This document shows, piece after piece, positions 25,596 through 32,679 of a stretch of DNA of 64,000 nucleotides. The translations under genes were made by a program, and so were the position numbers. The stretch lies in contig JBGURX010000052.1 in assembly GCA_045132235.1 (NCBI GenBank), positions 1 through 64,000 on the forward strand, written 5' to 3'. This stretch comes from UBA1756 sp045132235 (GTDB lineage Bacteria > Bacteroidota > Bacteroidia > Bacteroidales > WCHB1-69). The notes under the pieces are model-generated. The model ran no database searches. It was not told where the DNA came from and saw nothing but the letters and a program-made list of their open reading frames with translations. Within the stretch, counting starts at the first letter, position 1, and every line of letters begins with the position of its first letter.

Positions 25596-26432
25596 TTAGT
25601 ACTTGTAGAAGCCTTCGCCGGTTTTTCTGCCGAGGAGGCCTGCGCGCACCATCTTCCGCAACAGCGGGTGAGGACGGTACTTCGGGTCACCGAACTCTTT
25701 GTAAAGCACCTCCATGATGGCGAGGTTCACATCGTTGCCGATGAGGTCGGCCAATGCGAGCGGGCCCATCGGGTGGTTGGCGCCCAGCATCATGCACTTG
25801 TCGATGTCCTCGGCGCTGGCGATGCCGTCGGCGAGGATGCCCACTGCCTCGTTGATCATGGGGATGAGGATGCGGTTCACCACGAAACCGGGAGCCTCGT
25901 TCACGAGCACGGGAGTCTTGCCGATGGAGGTGGCGAGTTCCACAATCTGGTTGCACACTTCGTCGGAAGTCACCTGACCTTTAATCACTTCCACCAATGC
26001 CATACGGTCGGCGGGGTTGAAGAAGTGCATGCCGATGAACTGGGTGGGACGGCTGGTGCAGGCAGCGATCTCGGTGATGGAGAGGGAAGAGGAGTTGGTG
26101 GCGAAGATGGTTTCGGGCTTGCAGATCTTGTCAAGTTCTGCGAACACCTCTTTCTTCAGCTGCATATCCTCCACGGCGGCTTCGATCACGAGGTCGGCGT
26201 CGGCGAAGGTGGCGTAGTCGGTGGTGGTGGTGATGTTCTTCATGATGGCGTCAACGCCCTCCTGAGTCATCTTGCCTTTTTCCACTAATTTGCCATAACC
26301 TTTAGTAAAGGAAGCCAATGCTTTGTCCAAGCTGGCTTGCGTGCGGCTTTTCATTACCACGGGCATTTTAGCCGCAAATGCTTTGACGATACCTTTTGCC
26401 ATGGTACCGGTTCCAATAACGCAAATTTTCAT
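25596..26432 (-). CDS. hbd: 3-hydroxybutyryl-CoA dehydrogenase
   Basis: 278 residues. The N-terminal Rossmann motif VIGTGTMAKG binds NAD(P). IGMHFFNPADRM carries the catalytic His136. A C-terminal helical domain (NHPMGPLALADLIGND) matches the family. It interconverts acetoacetyl-CoA and 3-hydroxybutyryl-CoA in butyrate-type fermentation. It starts 19 bp after crt and ends in a terminator, so the order is CoA-transferase B, crt, hbd. No thiolase or butyryl-CoA dehydrogenase is in the window. Confidence 0.93.
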   Translation of the reverse strand: MKICVIGTGTMAKGIVKAFAAKMPVVMKSRTQASLDKALASFTKGYGKLVEKGKMTQEGVDAIMKNITTTTDYATFADADLVIEAAVEDMQLKKEVFAELDKICKPETIFATNSSSLSITEIAACTSRPTQFIGMHFFNPADRMALVEVIKGQVTSDEVCNQIVELATSIGKTPVLVNEAPGFVVNRILIPMINEAVGILADGIASAEDIDKCMMLGANHPMGPLALADLIGNDVNLAIMEVLYKEFGDPKYRPHPLLRKMVRAGLLGRKTGEGFYKY

Positions 26433-26451
26433 GATGCTATGTTTTTAATGA

Positions 26452-27228
26452 TTATTCGTTGGTAAAAGTGGCTTTTCTTTTGGTGAGGAAAGCGGTCATG
26501 CCCTCTTTCTGATCCTTGGTGGCGAAGCATTGGCCGAACATTTTGTTCTCGTACGCGATGGCGGCATCGGCATCGAGGTCGTACTCGGCGTTGATGCACT
26601 GTTTCGCATATTTGACGGCGATCGGGGCCATGGCGCCGATTTTCGATGCCATCATCATGGCTTGCTCCATCAGTTCCGCTTGCGGATAGACGGCGTTCAC
26701 CAGACCGATGCGCAGTGCCTCGTCGGCGCGGATGGCCTTGCCGGTGTAGATCATCTCCTTGGCGTAGCCCATTCCCACCAGCTTGGCGAGACGGTAGGTG
26801 CCGCTGAAGCCGGGGATGATGCCGAGACCGACCTCTGGCTGCCCGAACTTGGCGTTGTCGGAGCAGATGCGGATGTCGCAGGCCATGGCCAGCTCGCAGC
26901 CGCCGCCCAACGCAAAGCCGTTGACCGCCGCGATGACGGGAATGTCCAATGTTTCAATCTTGCGGAACACCTGCGCGCCGAGGCGGCCGAAGGTCTCGCC
27001 CTCTTCCGCGTTCAGGTTCTGCATTTCCGAAATGTCCGCGCCCGCCACAAACGACTTTTCGCCGTCGCCGGTGATAATCAGCACCCGCACATCGGCGTTG
27101 ATGTGGCCGAGGAAATCGTCCAGCTCTTTCAGCAAGGAAGAATTCAGTGCATTCAGAGATTTTGGTGCGGAAATGGTCAGGACGCAGATACCGTTTTCCT
27201 GATTGGTTTTTAAATAGGTATAATCCAT
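26452..27228 (-). CDS. crt: enoyl-CoA hydratase (crotonase)
   Basis: 258 residues, the standard crotonase length. FVAGADISEM and NGFALGGGCELAMACD form the oxyanion region with Glu112. QPEVGLGIIPG holds Glu132. Both acid residues of the rat enzyme pair (Glu144/Glu164) are thus present, so true hydratase activity is likely, on crotonyl-CoA given the neighbours. The octamer array (27249-27320) separates it from the upstream CoA-transferase gene. Confidence 0.92.
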   Translation of the reverse strand: MDYTYLKTNQENGICVLTISAPKSLNALNSSLLKELDDFLGHINADVRVLIITGDGEKSFVAGADISEMQNLNAEEGETFGRLGAQVFRKIETLDIPVIAAVNGFALGGGCELAMACDIRICSDNAKFGQPEVGLGIIPGFSGTYRLAKLVGMGYAKEMIYTGKAIRADEALRIGLVNAVYPQAELMEQAMMMASKIGAMAPIAVKYAKQCINAEYDLDADAAIAYENKMFGQCFATKDQKEGMTAFLTKRKATFTNE

Positions 27229-27248
27229 TGCCTTACATTTTTTTGATG

Positions 27249-27320
27249 ATGCGGTTATGCGGTTATTCGATTATGCGGTTATGCGGTTATGCGTATCCTC
27301 GTATCCCCGTATCTTCGGTT
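27249..27320. repeat. tandem 8-bp array, nine degenerate units
   Basis: Units from left to right are ATGCGGTT, ATGCGGTT, ATTCGATT, ATGCGGTT, ATGCGGTT, ATGCGTAT, CCTCGTAT, CCCCGTAT, CTTCGGTT. All keep CG at positions 4-5 and T at position 8. The array fills most of the gap between two cotranscribed genes and reaches into the stop codon of the CoA-transferase gene. Confidence 0.85.
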
Positions 27321-27978
27321 ATAACTGCATCGGTTTCAAATCGTCGGCGATGATCAATTCGGCTTCGGTGGCGGCCTTTACCTGATCGACCGTGAATTCG
27401 GGATGGATTTCCTTGAGCACGATGCCCTTGGGGGTCACTTCCATCACGCCCATCTCGGTGATGATGAGGTTGACCTGACCTTTGGCGGTGAGGGGCAGGT
27501 TGCATTTTTTGAGGATTTTCGGGTTGCCCTTCTGGGTGTGCTCCATGGCGAGGATCACGCGCTTGGCGCCGACGATAAGGTCCATGGCGCCGCCCATGCC
27601 GGGGGTGAGCTTTCCGGGGATCATCCAGTTGGCGAGGTCGCCGTTCTCGTCCACCTGCATGGCGCCGAGGATGGTGGCGTCAACGTGGCCGCCGCGGATG
27701 ATGCCGAAGGAGGTGGCGGAGCTGAAGGAGGCGGCACCGGGCACTGCGGTGATGTAGCCGCCGCCGGCGTTCACCATCTCGGGATCTTCCTTGCCCTCTT
27801 CGGGAGTGGGACCCATGCCCACCATGCCGTTCTCGGTCTGCAACGTCACGGTCACGCCTTCAGGTAAGTAGTTGGGAATCATAGTCGGAATACCGATTCC
27901 GAGGTTAACGATGTCTCCATCATGGAGCTCTTTTGCAGCTCTTTTGGCAATCGTTTCGCGAATTTCTGCTTTTTCCAT
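27319..27978 (-). CDS. 3-oxoacid/acetate CoA-transferase, subunit B
   Basis: 219 residues matching subunit B of family I CoA-transferases (AtoA/ScoB/CtfB). DIVNLGIGIPTMIPNYLP is followed by TENGMVG with catalytic Glu49, then GGGYITAVPGAASF and GGAMDLIVGAKRVI. The enzyme moves CoA between acetate, butyrate or acetoacetate, but it normally needs a separate subunit A gene (GxGG), usually adjacent and upstream. Here the upstream neighbour is tRNA-Val, and no A subunit exists in the window. The B gene is complete, with its own promoter. Confidence 0.9.
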   Translation of the reverse strand: MEKAEIRETIAKRAAKELHDGDIVNLGIGIPTMIPNYLPEGVTVTLQTENGMVGMGPTPEEGKEDPEMVNAGGGYITAVPGAASFSSATSFGIIRGGHVDATILGAMQVDENGDLANWMIPGKLTPGMGGAMDLIVGAKRVILAMEHTQKGNPKILKKCNLPLTAKGQVNLIITEMGVMEVTPKGIVLKEIHPEFTVDQVKAATEAELIIADDLKPMQL

Positions 27979-28021
27979 AGTTTTTATATTTAATAGTTAT
28001 GATATTTCACAAAAGCGGCTG

Positions 28022-28029
28022 CAAATTTA
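28022..28029 (-). promoter_or_regulatory. -7 element of the CoA-transferase B-crt-hbd operon (TAAATTTG)
   Basis: Minus-strand TAAATTTG, 44 bp before the ATG at 27978 and after the tRNA terminator. Confidence 0.55.
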
Positions 28030-28065
28030 CACAAAATTTTGATACGAATTCCCTCTTTTTGAAAA

Positions 28066-28092
28066 TAAAAAAAGAGACCTGTTCGGTCTCTT
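28066..28092 (-). terminator. terminator of tRNA-Val
   Basis: Stem AAGAGACC / GGTCTCTT with a 5-base loop, followed on the minus strand by seven Ts, five bases after the mature tRNA end. Confidence 0.8.
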
Positions 28093-28096
28093 CGTG

Positions 28097-28171
28097 TGGG
28101 TCGTACTGGATTTGAACCAGTGACCTCTGCCGTGTGAAAGCAGCGCTCTGAACCAACTGAGCTAACGGCCC
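28097..28171 (-). tRNA. tRNA-Val (CAC)
   Basis: 75 nt, read on the minus strand. Acceptor GGGCCGT / ACGACCC, D arm GCTC...GAGC, anticodon stem CTGCT / GGCAG with loop TTCACAC (anticodon CAC at 34-36), T arm ACTGG TTCAAAT CCAGT, discriminator A. The 3' CCA is not encoded. Two weak points are visible: a C-A mismatch at acceptor pair 4-69 and a T-G pair closing the anticodon loop. A Glu reading (TTC) was tested and does not give a paired stem. Confidence 0.88.
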
Positions 28172-28183
28172 GTTTTGGAGCTG

Positions 28184-28191
28184 CAAAAATA
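28184..28191 (-). promoter_or_regulatory. -7 element for tRNA-Val (TATTTTTG)
   Basis: Minus-strand TATTTTTG, 12 bp before the tRNA 5' end. Confidence 0.55.
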
Positions 28192-28267
28192 CAACTTTTT
28201 TTGAATGATTGTAAGAAGTATTGAAAATTTTTATAATTAATTGATTGTTATTGTTTTATAATGAATA

Positions 28268-28302
28268 AAATAAAAAAAGAGGCACTGAAAAGCACCTCTT
28301 TT
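28268..28302 (-). terminator. terminator after kamA
   Basis: Arms AAAAGAGG / CCTCTTTT with an interrupted inner stem and a T-rich tract on the minus strand, 22 bp after the kamA stop. Confidence 0.75.
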
Positions 28303-28324
28303 ATGAATGATTTTTGAAAGATTA

Positions 28325-29566
28325 CTATTTGTTGTGACGTTTTTTGCGTTCGAGGTCTTGCGGCTCAAGAGCCAGATGTTCGCCACGGAGCAGGGAGGCG
28401 ACACCCTCAGCATGCGGATGCTGCTGGCATTTCTCGCAGTGGCACTCCTCTTTGTAGTCGGTAGGCTCGGTGTAGGTGGTGATAACGCCTTCGAAGTTTC
28501 TCAGAATCACCTTGTTGGGACTTTGAGAGATGACGTAGTTGGGCATCACCGGGGTCTTGCCGCCGCCGCCGGGGGCATCCACCACGAAGGTGGGAACGGC
28601 ATAGCCGGAGGTGTGTCCGCGCAGGTTCTCGATGATTTCGATACCCTTGGAAACGGGCGTGCGGAAATGCTCGAGACCCATGGAGAGGTCGCACTGATAA
28701 ATATAGTAAGGACGCACACGGATTTTCACCAAGCCTTGCACGAGGGTCTTCATCACGTGCACGCAGTCGTTCACGCCGCGCAGCAGCACCGACTGGTTGC
28801 CGAGCGGGATACCGGCGTTGGCGAGCTTGGCGCAGGCCTCGGTAGCCTCGGGTGTGATTTCATTCGGGTGGTTGAAGTGGGTGTTGACCCAGATCGGATG
28901 GTATTTCTTCAGCATGTTGCAGAGGTCGTCAGTGATACGCTGGGGGCATACGACGGGCGTGCGGGTGCCGAGACGGATGATTTCCACATGCGGGATGGCG
29001 CGCAGCCGCTGGATGATGGACTCCAGCACTTGGTCGTTCACCATGAGGGCGTCGCCGCCGGAGAGGAGCACGTCGCGCACCTGCGGGGTGCGGGCGATGT
29101 AGTCGATGGCCTTCTGGATGCGGTCTTGCGGCATCTGGCAGTCGTGCTGGCCGGCGAAACGGCGGCGTGTGCAGTGGCGGCAGTACATCGAGCACTGGTC
29201 GGTGATGAGCAGCAGCACACGGTCGGGATAACGGTGGGTGAGGCCCGGAACCGGGGAATCCTCATCCTCGTGGAGCGGATCCAGCAGGTCGGCGGGCGAC
29301 TGGTGCACCTCGGCGGCCGTCGGGATGGCCTGGCGGCGGATGGGGCAGTACGGGTCGTTCGGGTCAATCAAACTCAGGTAGTAGGGAGTGATGGCCATAC
29401 GGAGCGTCTGGAGCGTCTTGCTCACGCCTTCCGCCTCCTCGGGAGTCAGCTCGATATACTGCTTCAGCTGATCAAGGTTCTCGATTCTGTGTTGCACTTG
29501 CCATTTCCAATCGTTCCATTGTTCATCGGTGACGTTCGGAAAGAGTTCTTTTCTTCTACTTGCCAT
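28325..29566 (-). CDS. kamA: lysine 2,3-aminomutase
   Basis: 413 residues. A radical SAM enzyme that converts L-lysine to beta-lysine, the first step of lysine fermentation. Iron-sulphur cysteines are 125, 129 and 132 (CSMYCRHC). The PLP lysine is Lys337 in GGGGKTP. Asp293 and Asp330, which hold the substrate's epsilon-amino group, are present. So are the structural zinc cysteines 268, 375, 377 and 380. These numbers coincide with the Clostridium subterminale enzyme, which makes this a true lysine aminomutase rather than EpmB. It is monocistronic, with its own promoter and terminator. The other lysine-pathway genes (kamD/E, kdd, kce, kal) are not in the window. Confidence 0.96.
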   Translation of the reverse strand: MASRRKELFPNVTDEQWNDWKWQVQHRIENLDQLKQYIELTPEEAEGVSKTLQTLRMAITPYYLSLIDPNDPYCPIRRQAIPTAAEVHQSPADLLDPLHEDEDSPVPGLTHRYPDRVLLLITDQCSMYCRHCTRRRFAGQHDCQMPQDRIQKAIDYIARTPQVRDVLLSGGDALMVNDQVLESIIQRLRAIPHVEIIRLGTRTPVVCPQRITDDLCNMLKKYHPIWVNTHFNHPNEITPEATEACAKLANAGIPLGNQSVLLRGVNDCVHVMKTLVQGLVKIRVRPYYIYQCDLSMGLEHFRTPVSKGIEIIENLRGHTSGYAVPTFVVDAPGGGGKTPVMPNYVISQSPNKVILRNFEGVITTYTEPTDYKEECHCEKCQQHPHAEGVASLLRGEHLALEPQDLERKKRHNK

Positions 29567-29612
29567 TGTGTCAATATTTTATATTATAATTTTTTAATTT
29601 CGATAGCGGCGG

Positions 29613-29620
29613 CAAAGATA
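29613..29620 (-). promoter_or_regulatory. -7 element for kamA (TATCTTTG)
   Basis: Minus-strand TATCTTTG, 46 bp before the kamA start. It begins just after the hairpin that ends the upstream operon. Confidence 0.6.
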
Positions 29621-29621
29621 C

Positions 29622-29663
29622 AAAAAATAATTGGGATTCCCCATCAGGAAATCCCAATTATTT
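29622..29663 (-). terminator. terminator of the esterase-VWA operon
   Basis: A 13-bp perfect outer stem AAATAATTGGGAT / ATCCCAATTATTT continues inward with TCC/GGA, followed by TTTTTTG on the minus strand. It starts 20 bp after the VWA gene stop, so that gene is not truncated. Confidence 0.8.
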
Positions 29664-29683
29664 TATGATGTTCATGCGTTTTA

Positions 29684-30811
29684 CTATTTTTTGCGCTGCG
29701 AGTCGGCCAAAATCTGCACAAAGTTGCAGGCGGCCTCCTGTACATTCACGAAGTTGCTGCCCAGCGAGCTGCTCACATCCAGCACGAGAATGATGCCGGC
29801 GGTCTTGGTCTGCGTCTGCGTGTAGGTCTGCGATTGCGGGTTGAATTCCACATCCTGTGCGTAGGTCACACCGCCCAGTCCCAGCGACTGTTTGAACAGG
29901 CGCACGTCGTAGGTGGAGGGCACTTCGTTGTCGAGGGTTCTCAGGTTTTTGAAGGTGAACGAGAAGATGGAACCGCTGGTGTGTTGTCCGGTAATGACGG
30001 CCCCTGAAGAGGAGGTGAGACCGGTGTACTCGATGTCGCTGAGGGTGTTGTTGGCGTTCAGCGTGGCCTCGATCTTGCAGGCGGAAAGTTCCGGCGAGGC
30101 GGCCCCGTCGAACACGAAGGCGATGCGGTCGGTGCCGCCGCAGGTGAACGATAGCGTGACATCGGTCACCGTGGTGGTGGAAGAGATACTGTTGGCGATT
30201 TGCTCGAACTCATGGTTCACCGAGGCGAAGTTGGCGAGCACGCGGGCTTTGTCGTCGCTGCTGGAGATGTCCTGGATGGTGGAGTTGAACACCACCGGGT
30301 CGATGGATGCACTCTGCACGCCGATGCCGAAGGCAGAAATGGAGTGCCCGTGGAAAGTGCCGTTGCGCAACCGGTTTTTCAGTGCGAGCTGGTACTCATT
30401 GCGGTTCGCATAGTGCGTGCCCCACTGGCTGTTGGAGAAATACACGGACGCGTTGTCGATACCGTCGGTGAAGTTCACCATGTGTAGGCTCGAAAGGCTG
30501 TTCGGGAACTTCGTGCGGTTGAGGGCGTTCAGCGAGCTGTCAACCGTATAGAGCAGCGCGGTGGCGTCTTCATTGTTCTGCAGGTTGCGGATCCAGTTCT
30601 GGATGAGGTCCGCCGACTGGTTGTCAATCAGGGTGTAGTCCATTTTCGACACAATGCCGTTGTTGAAAGCATAGATGGACAGGTAGATGCCGTCTTTGGT
30701 CAGCACCTGATCGTAAGGTGACGGGGTGGGATCGGGTTCGGGGTCTTTGCAACCTGACAAAACCGCTCCTAAAGAGATGATGGCGAACATCAAAAATGCG
30801 ATTCTTTTCAT
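29684..30811 (-). CDS. lipoprotein with VWA motifs in permuted order
   Basis: 375 residues, lipidated at about Cys21 (VLSGCKD). Residues 43-50 look like a VWA beta-2 strand. ATALLYTVDSSL (83-94) resembles the MIDAS threonine loop (usually GTALYDA). HMVNFTDGIDN (110-120) resembles beta-4 with TDG. HSISAFGIGV follows as a further strand. About 110 residues of a beta-rich insert come next. Then, at the extreme C-terminus, GIILVLDVSSSLGSNF (339-354) carries the DxSxS motif and the helix that normally begin a VWA domain. The order is therefore permuted. The gene follows the esterase lipoprotein gene by 30 bp. Ligand and role are unknown. Confidence 0.75.
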   Translation of the reverse strand: MKRIAFLMFAIISLGAVLSGCKDPEPDPTPSPYDQVLTKDGIYLSIYAFNNGIVSKMDYTLIDNQSADLIQNWIRNLQNNEDATALLYTVDSSLNALNRTKFPNSLSSLHMVNFTDGIDNASVYFSNSQWGTHYANRNEYQLALKNRLRNGTFHGHSISAFGIGVQSASIDPVVFNSTIQDISSSDDKARVLANFASVNHEFEQIANSISSTTTVTDVTLSFTCGGTDRIAFVFDGAASPELSACKIEATLNANNTLSDIEYTGLTSSSGAVITGQHTSGSIFSFTFKNLRTLDNEVPSTYDVRLFKQSLGLGGVTYAQDVEFNPQSQTYTQTQTKTAGIILVLDVSSSLGSNFVNVQEAACNFVQILADSQRKK

Positions 30812-30841
30812 GATGAATATGGTTAAGGTTAAACAATTGAT

Positions 30842-32518
30842 TTATTTGATATTGGGGATGAATTGGGTTTGAAATCCCGCTCCGTTTTGAAGACGTCCGG
30901 TGCATTCAAGCACTCTTTCCTTGGCATCGGGCAACCATACTGCACGTACAGAGGTGCCTGAACTCGACAGGATGAGACCGCCGGTGATGCGCCAGCTGCA
31001 TGTCTGCACCTCTTTTGTGTTGAGGGTGAAGCGCTGTCCGTCCGTCGCCTTGATCTGCACCTCTTCACTTCCAAACTCTTTATAAAAGAAATCAGTGGTC
31101 TTTTCTTGGATGAAGTAGAACTTTTCATTCGGCTGGTTGTGGTCGTCCACGTGCGGGGCGTGGCCGCAGCCCTTGAAGGTGTGCAGCTCCTCGCGGTAGC
31201 CCAATTTCTTGGCTCTTTCATGGATGGGTTTTGAACCATACATCTTGTTGAAGAAGAGATTGCTGATGTGGAGTTTGATGTCTTTGAAGGGAACCTCCGC
31301 GCCGTAAGGCACCACCCGGTCGGCATCGCCATGGAAGGAGATGATGGAGGTCTTGGCATTGTTGATCATGTTGATGTCATGCACAGCGCCCCACATGTTG
31401 GCGATGCAGCGTATCTTGAAGGTCTCCTTGAGTGAATTGCCGCTGGATTCGATGTCGCCCAATGCATCGGTGAGCAGGCCGCCGTCGGCCGATTCCGGAC
31501 GGTTGGCATTGCGCATGAAGGCGAGGTTGAGGGTAGTGACGCCTCCCGCGCTGCTGCCTGCCACGAACAGGTAGTCAGGGTCAATGCGGTATTTATCTTT
31601 GTTGTGAATCAAAAAGCGCATGGCGGCGTGTGCATCCTGAACGGCGCAGTAGCCGCACCGTTCGATGGAGGTTTTCGCCGGCTTGAAGCCCATCCGGTAG
31701 TTGATGGAGACTGCCACATACCCCATCTTGGCGTAATGCTGGCACCATAGCACAATGGGATTGTCGCGCTTGTCACCGATGTAGAAGCCGCCGCCGTGGA
31801 TGAACATCACCAACGGCCGCTGCTTCATCGTGTCACCCTTCGGAAGATAGAGGTCCATGTACAAGTCGAAATCCTTCTTCGACAAGGTCTTGGCGATTCC
31901 AGAACTGATGATTTTGGCGTAGTCGTTCGAGGTTTCAGGCCGCGACACCCAGTATCCTTTTGCCGTGCCGTATTTCACATCGTGAATCGTCTCCACCTCA
32001 AAGCATTCCTCCTTGTACCGGTTGATTTTGTCAATGGTTTTATAGACGGGCTTTTTGTAGGAGGTGAAATAGAAAGTTCCTTCTTCGCAGTTCCCCTTGA
32101 AACCGCTGTCATCGACGGCCAGACTGAGGTCGTGCAGCACAATTTTCTCTCCCGCCAGCGTGCAGACACATTTCTTTTTCTTCAACTTGCCACTCAACTC
32201 CTTGGGCTGAAGGGTGGCATCGGAGTTGATGGTGTACAGCACGCCGCTGAAGTTTTTCTTGTGGAGTTGTTTAAAAACAACGATGCGCTCTTTCCCGTCA
32301 AACTTTCCTACATAATAAACACCTGTTTGCAGTTCATCAGGAATGTTGTCGCTGAAAATCACGCTTTCCTGTGTGGCACTTGTCCCGTCGATGCCGCGAT
32401 CGGCTGTGGCAGTGGCATTTCGGTTGCAGCTGGTCAGGCAGAAATGTCCACCAATTAACAAACCGAGCACCATGAGTGCGCAGAGGAGGGATCGGATGGA
32501 TTTCTGATAACGTGTCAT
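30842..32518 (-). CDS. lipoprotein alpha/beta-hydrolase (carboxylesterase type)
   Basis: About 558 residues from the ATG at 32518; a longer frame to 32719 crosses the promoter and is rejected. An N-terminal hydrophobic stretch ends in LTSC (lipobox). A domain of about 150 residues, apparently unique, follows. The hydrolase has FIHGGGFYIGDKRD (oxyanion HGGG), GSSAGG (nucleophile Ser) and GCGHAPH (His); the acid is probably in FHGDADRVVP. The C-terminal 80 residues (from about VQIKATDG) form a beta-sandwich-like tail. It heads an operon with the VWA lipoprotein, which suggests that the two may act together at the membrane. Confidence 0.82.
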   Translation of the reverse strand: MTRYQKSIRSLLCALMVLGLLIGGHFCLTSCNRNATATADRGIDGTSATQESVIFSDNIPDELQTGVYYVGKFDGKERIVVFKQLHKKNFSGVLYTINSDATLQPKELSGKLKKKKCVCTLAGEKIVLHDLSLAVDDSGFKGNCEEGTFYFTSYKKPVYKTIDKINRYKEECFEVETIHDVKYGTAKGYWVSRPETSNDYAKIISSGIAKTLSKKDFDLYMDLYLPKGDTMKQRPLVMFIHGGGFYIGDKRDNPIVLWCQHYAKMGYVAVSINYRMGFKPAKTSIERCGYCAVQDAHAAMRFLIHNKDKYRIDPDYLFVAGSSAGGVTTLNLAFMRNANRPESADGGLLTDALGDIESSGNSLKETFKIRCIANMWGAVHDINMINNAKTSIISFHGDADRVVPYGAEVPFKDIKLHISNLFFNKMYGSKPIHERAKKLGYREELHTFKGCGHAPHVDDHNQPNEKFYFIQEKTTDFFYKEFGSEEVQIKATDGQRFTLNTKEVQTCSWRITGGLILSSSGTSVRAVWLPDAKERVLECTGRLQNGAGFQTQFIPNIK

Positions 32519-32536
32519 ACTGTTAAAATGGACGTG

Positions 32537-32544
32537 CAAAGGTA
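32537..32544 (-). promoter_or_regulatory. -7 element of the esterase-VWA operon (TACCTTTG)
   Basis: Minus-strand TACCTTTG, 19 bp before the ATG at 32518, with a TTG about 22 bp further upstream. It excludes the longer N-terminus. Confidence 0.6.
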
Positions 32545-32646
32545 CACTTTTTCTAAATGCTAACGACAAAAGCTGCAATAAATTGTAGGATTTCATAGAC
32601 CATTGATGAAATTGAAGGTTTGTTGTGCCGAAAAATAAAATTATGT

Positions 32647-32654
32647 TATCTTTG
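32647..32654 (+). promoter_or_regulatory. -7 element for prmC (TATCTTTG)
   Basis: TATCTTTG, 26 bp before the ATG at 32680, which supports that start over the upstream frame opening at 32620. Confidence 0.6.
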
Positions 32655-32679
32655 CCGCTTGAAAATTGTGATTGTTGAA

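Noticed and set aside
27249..27320. CRISPR array
   Set aside because: Units are 8 bp, contiguous, without spacers, and no cas gene is present.
28097..28171. tRNA-Glu (TTC) reading of the tRNA
   Set aside because: Shifting the loop to CTTTCAC leaves the anticodon stem unpaired; the CAC reading gives a full stem.
28325..29566. EpmB (EF-P lysine aminomutase) identity for the radical SAM enzyme
   Set aside because: Length 413 with Asp293/Asp330 and the C-terminal zinc cysteines fits the catabolic lysine 2,3-aminomutase; EpmB is shorter and lacks the zinc tail.
28307..29668. 453-codon open frame on the plus strand, longer than the gene it faces
   Set aside because: It is antisense to kamA, whose cofactor and metal residues match the known enzyme exactly. 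The antisense product has no recognisable domain and arises from high-GC third positions.
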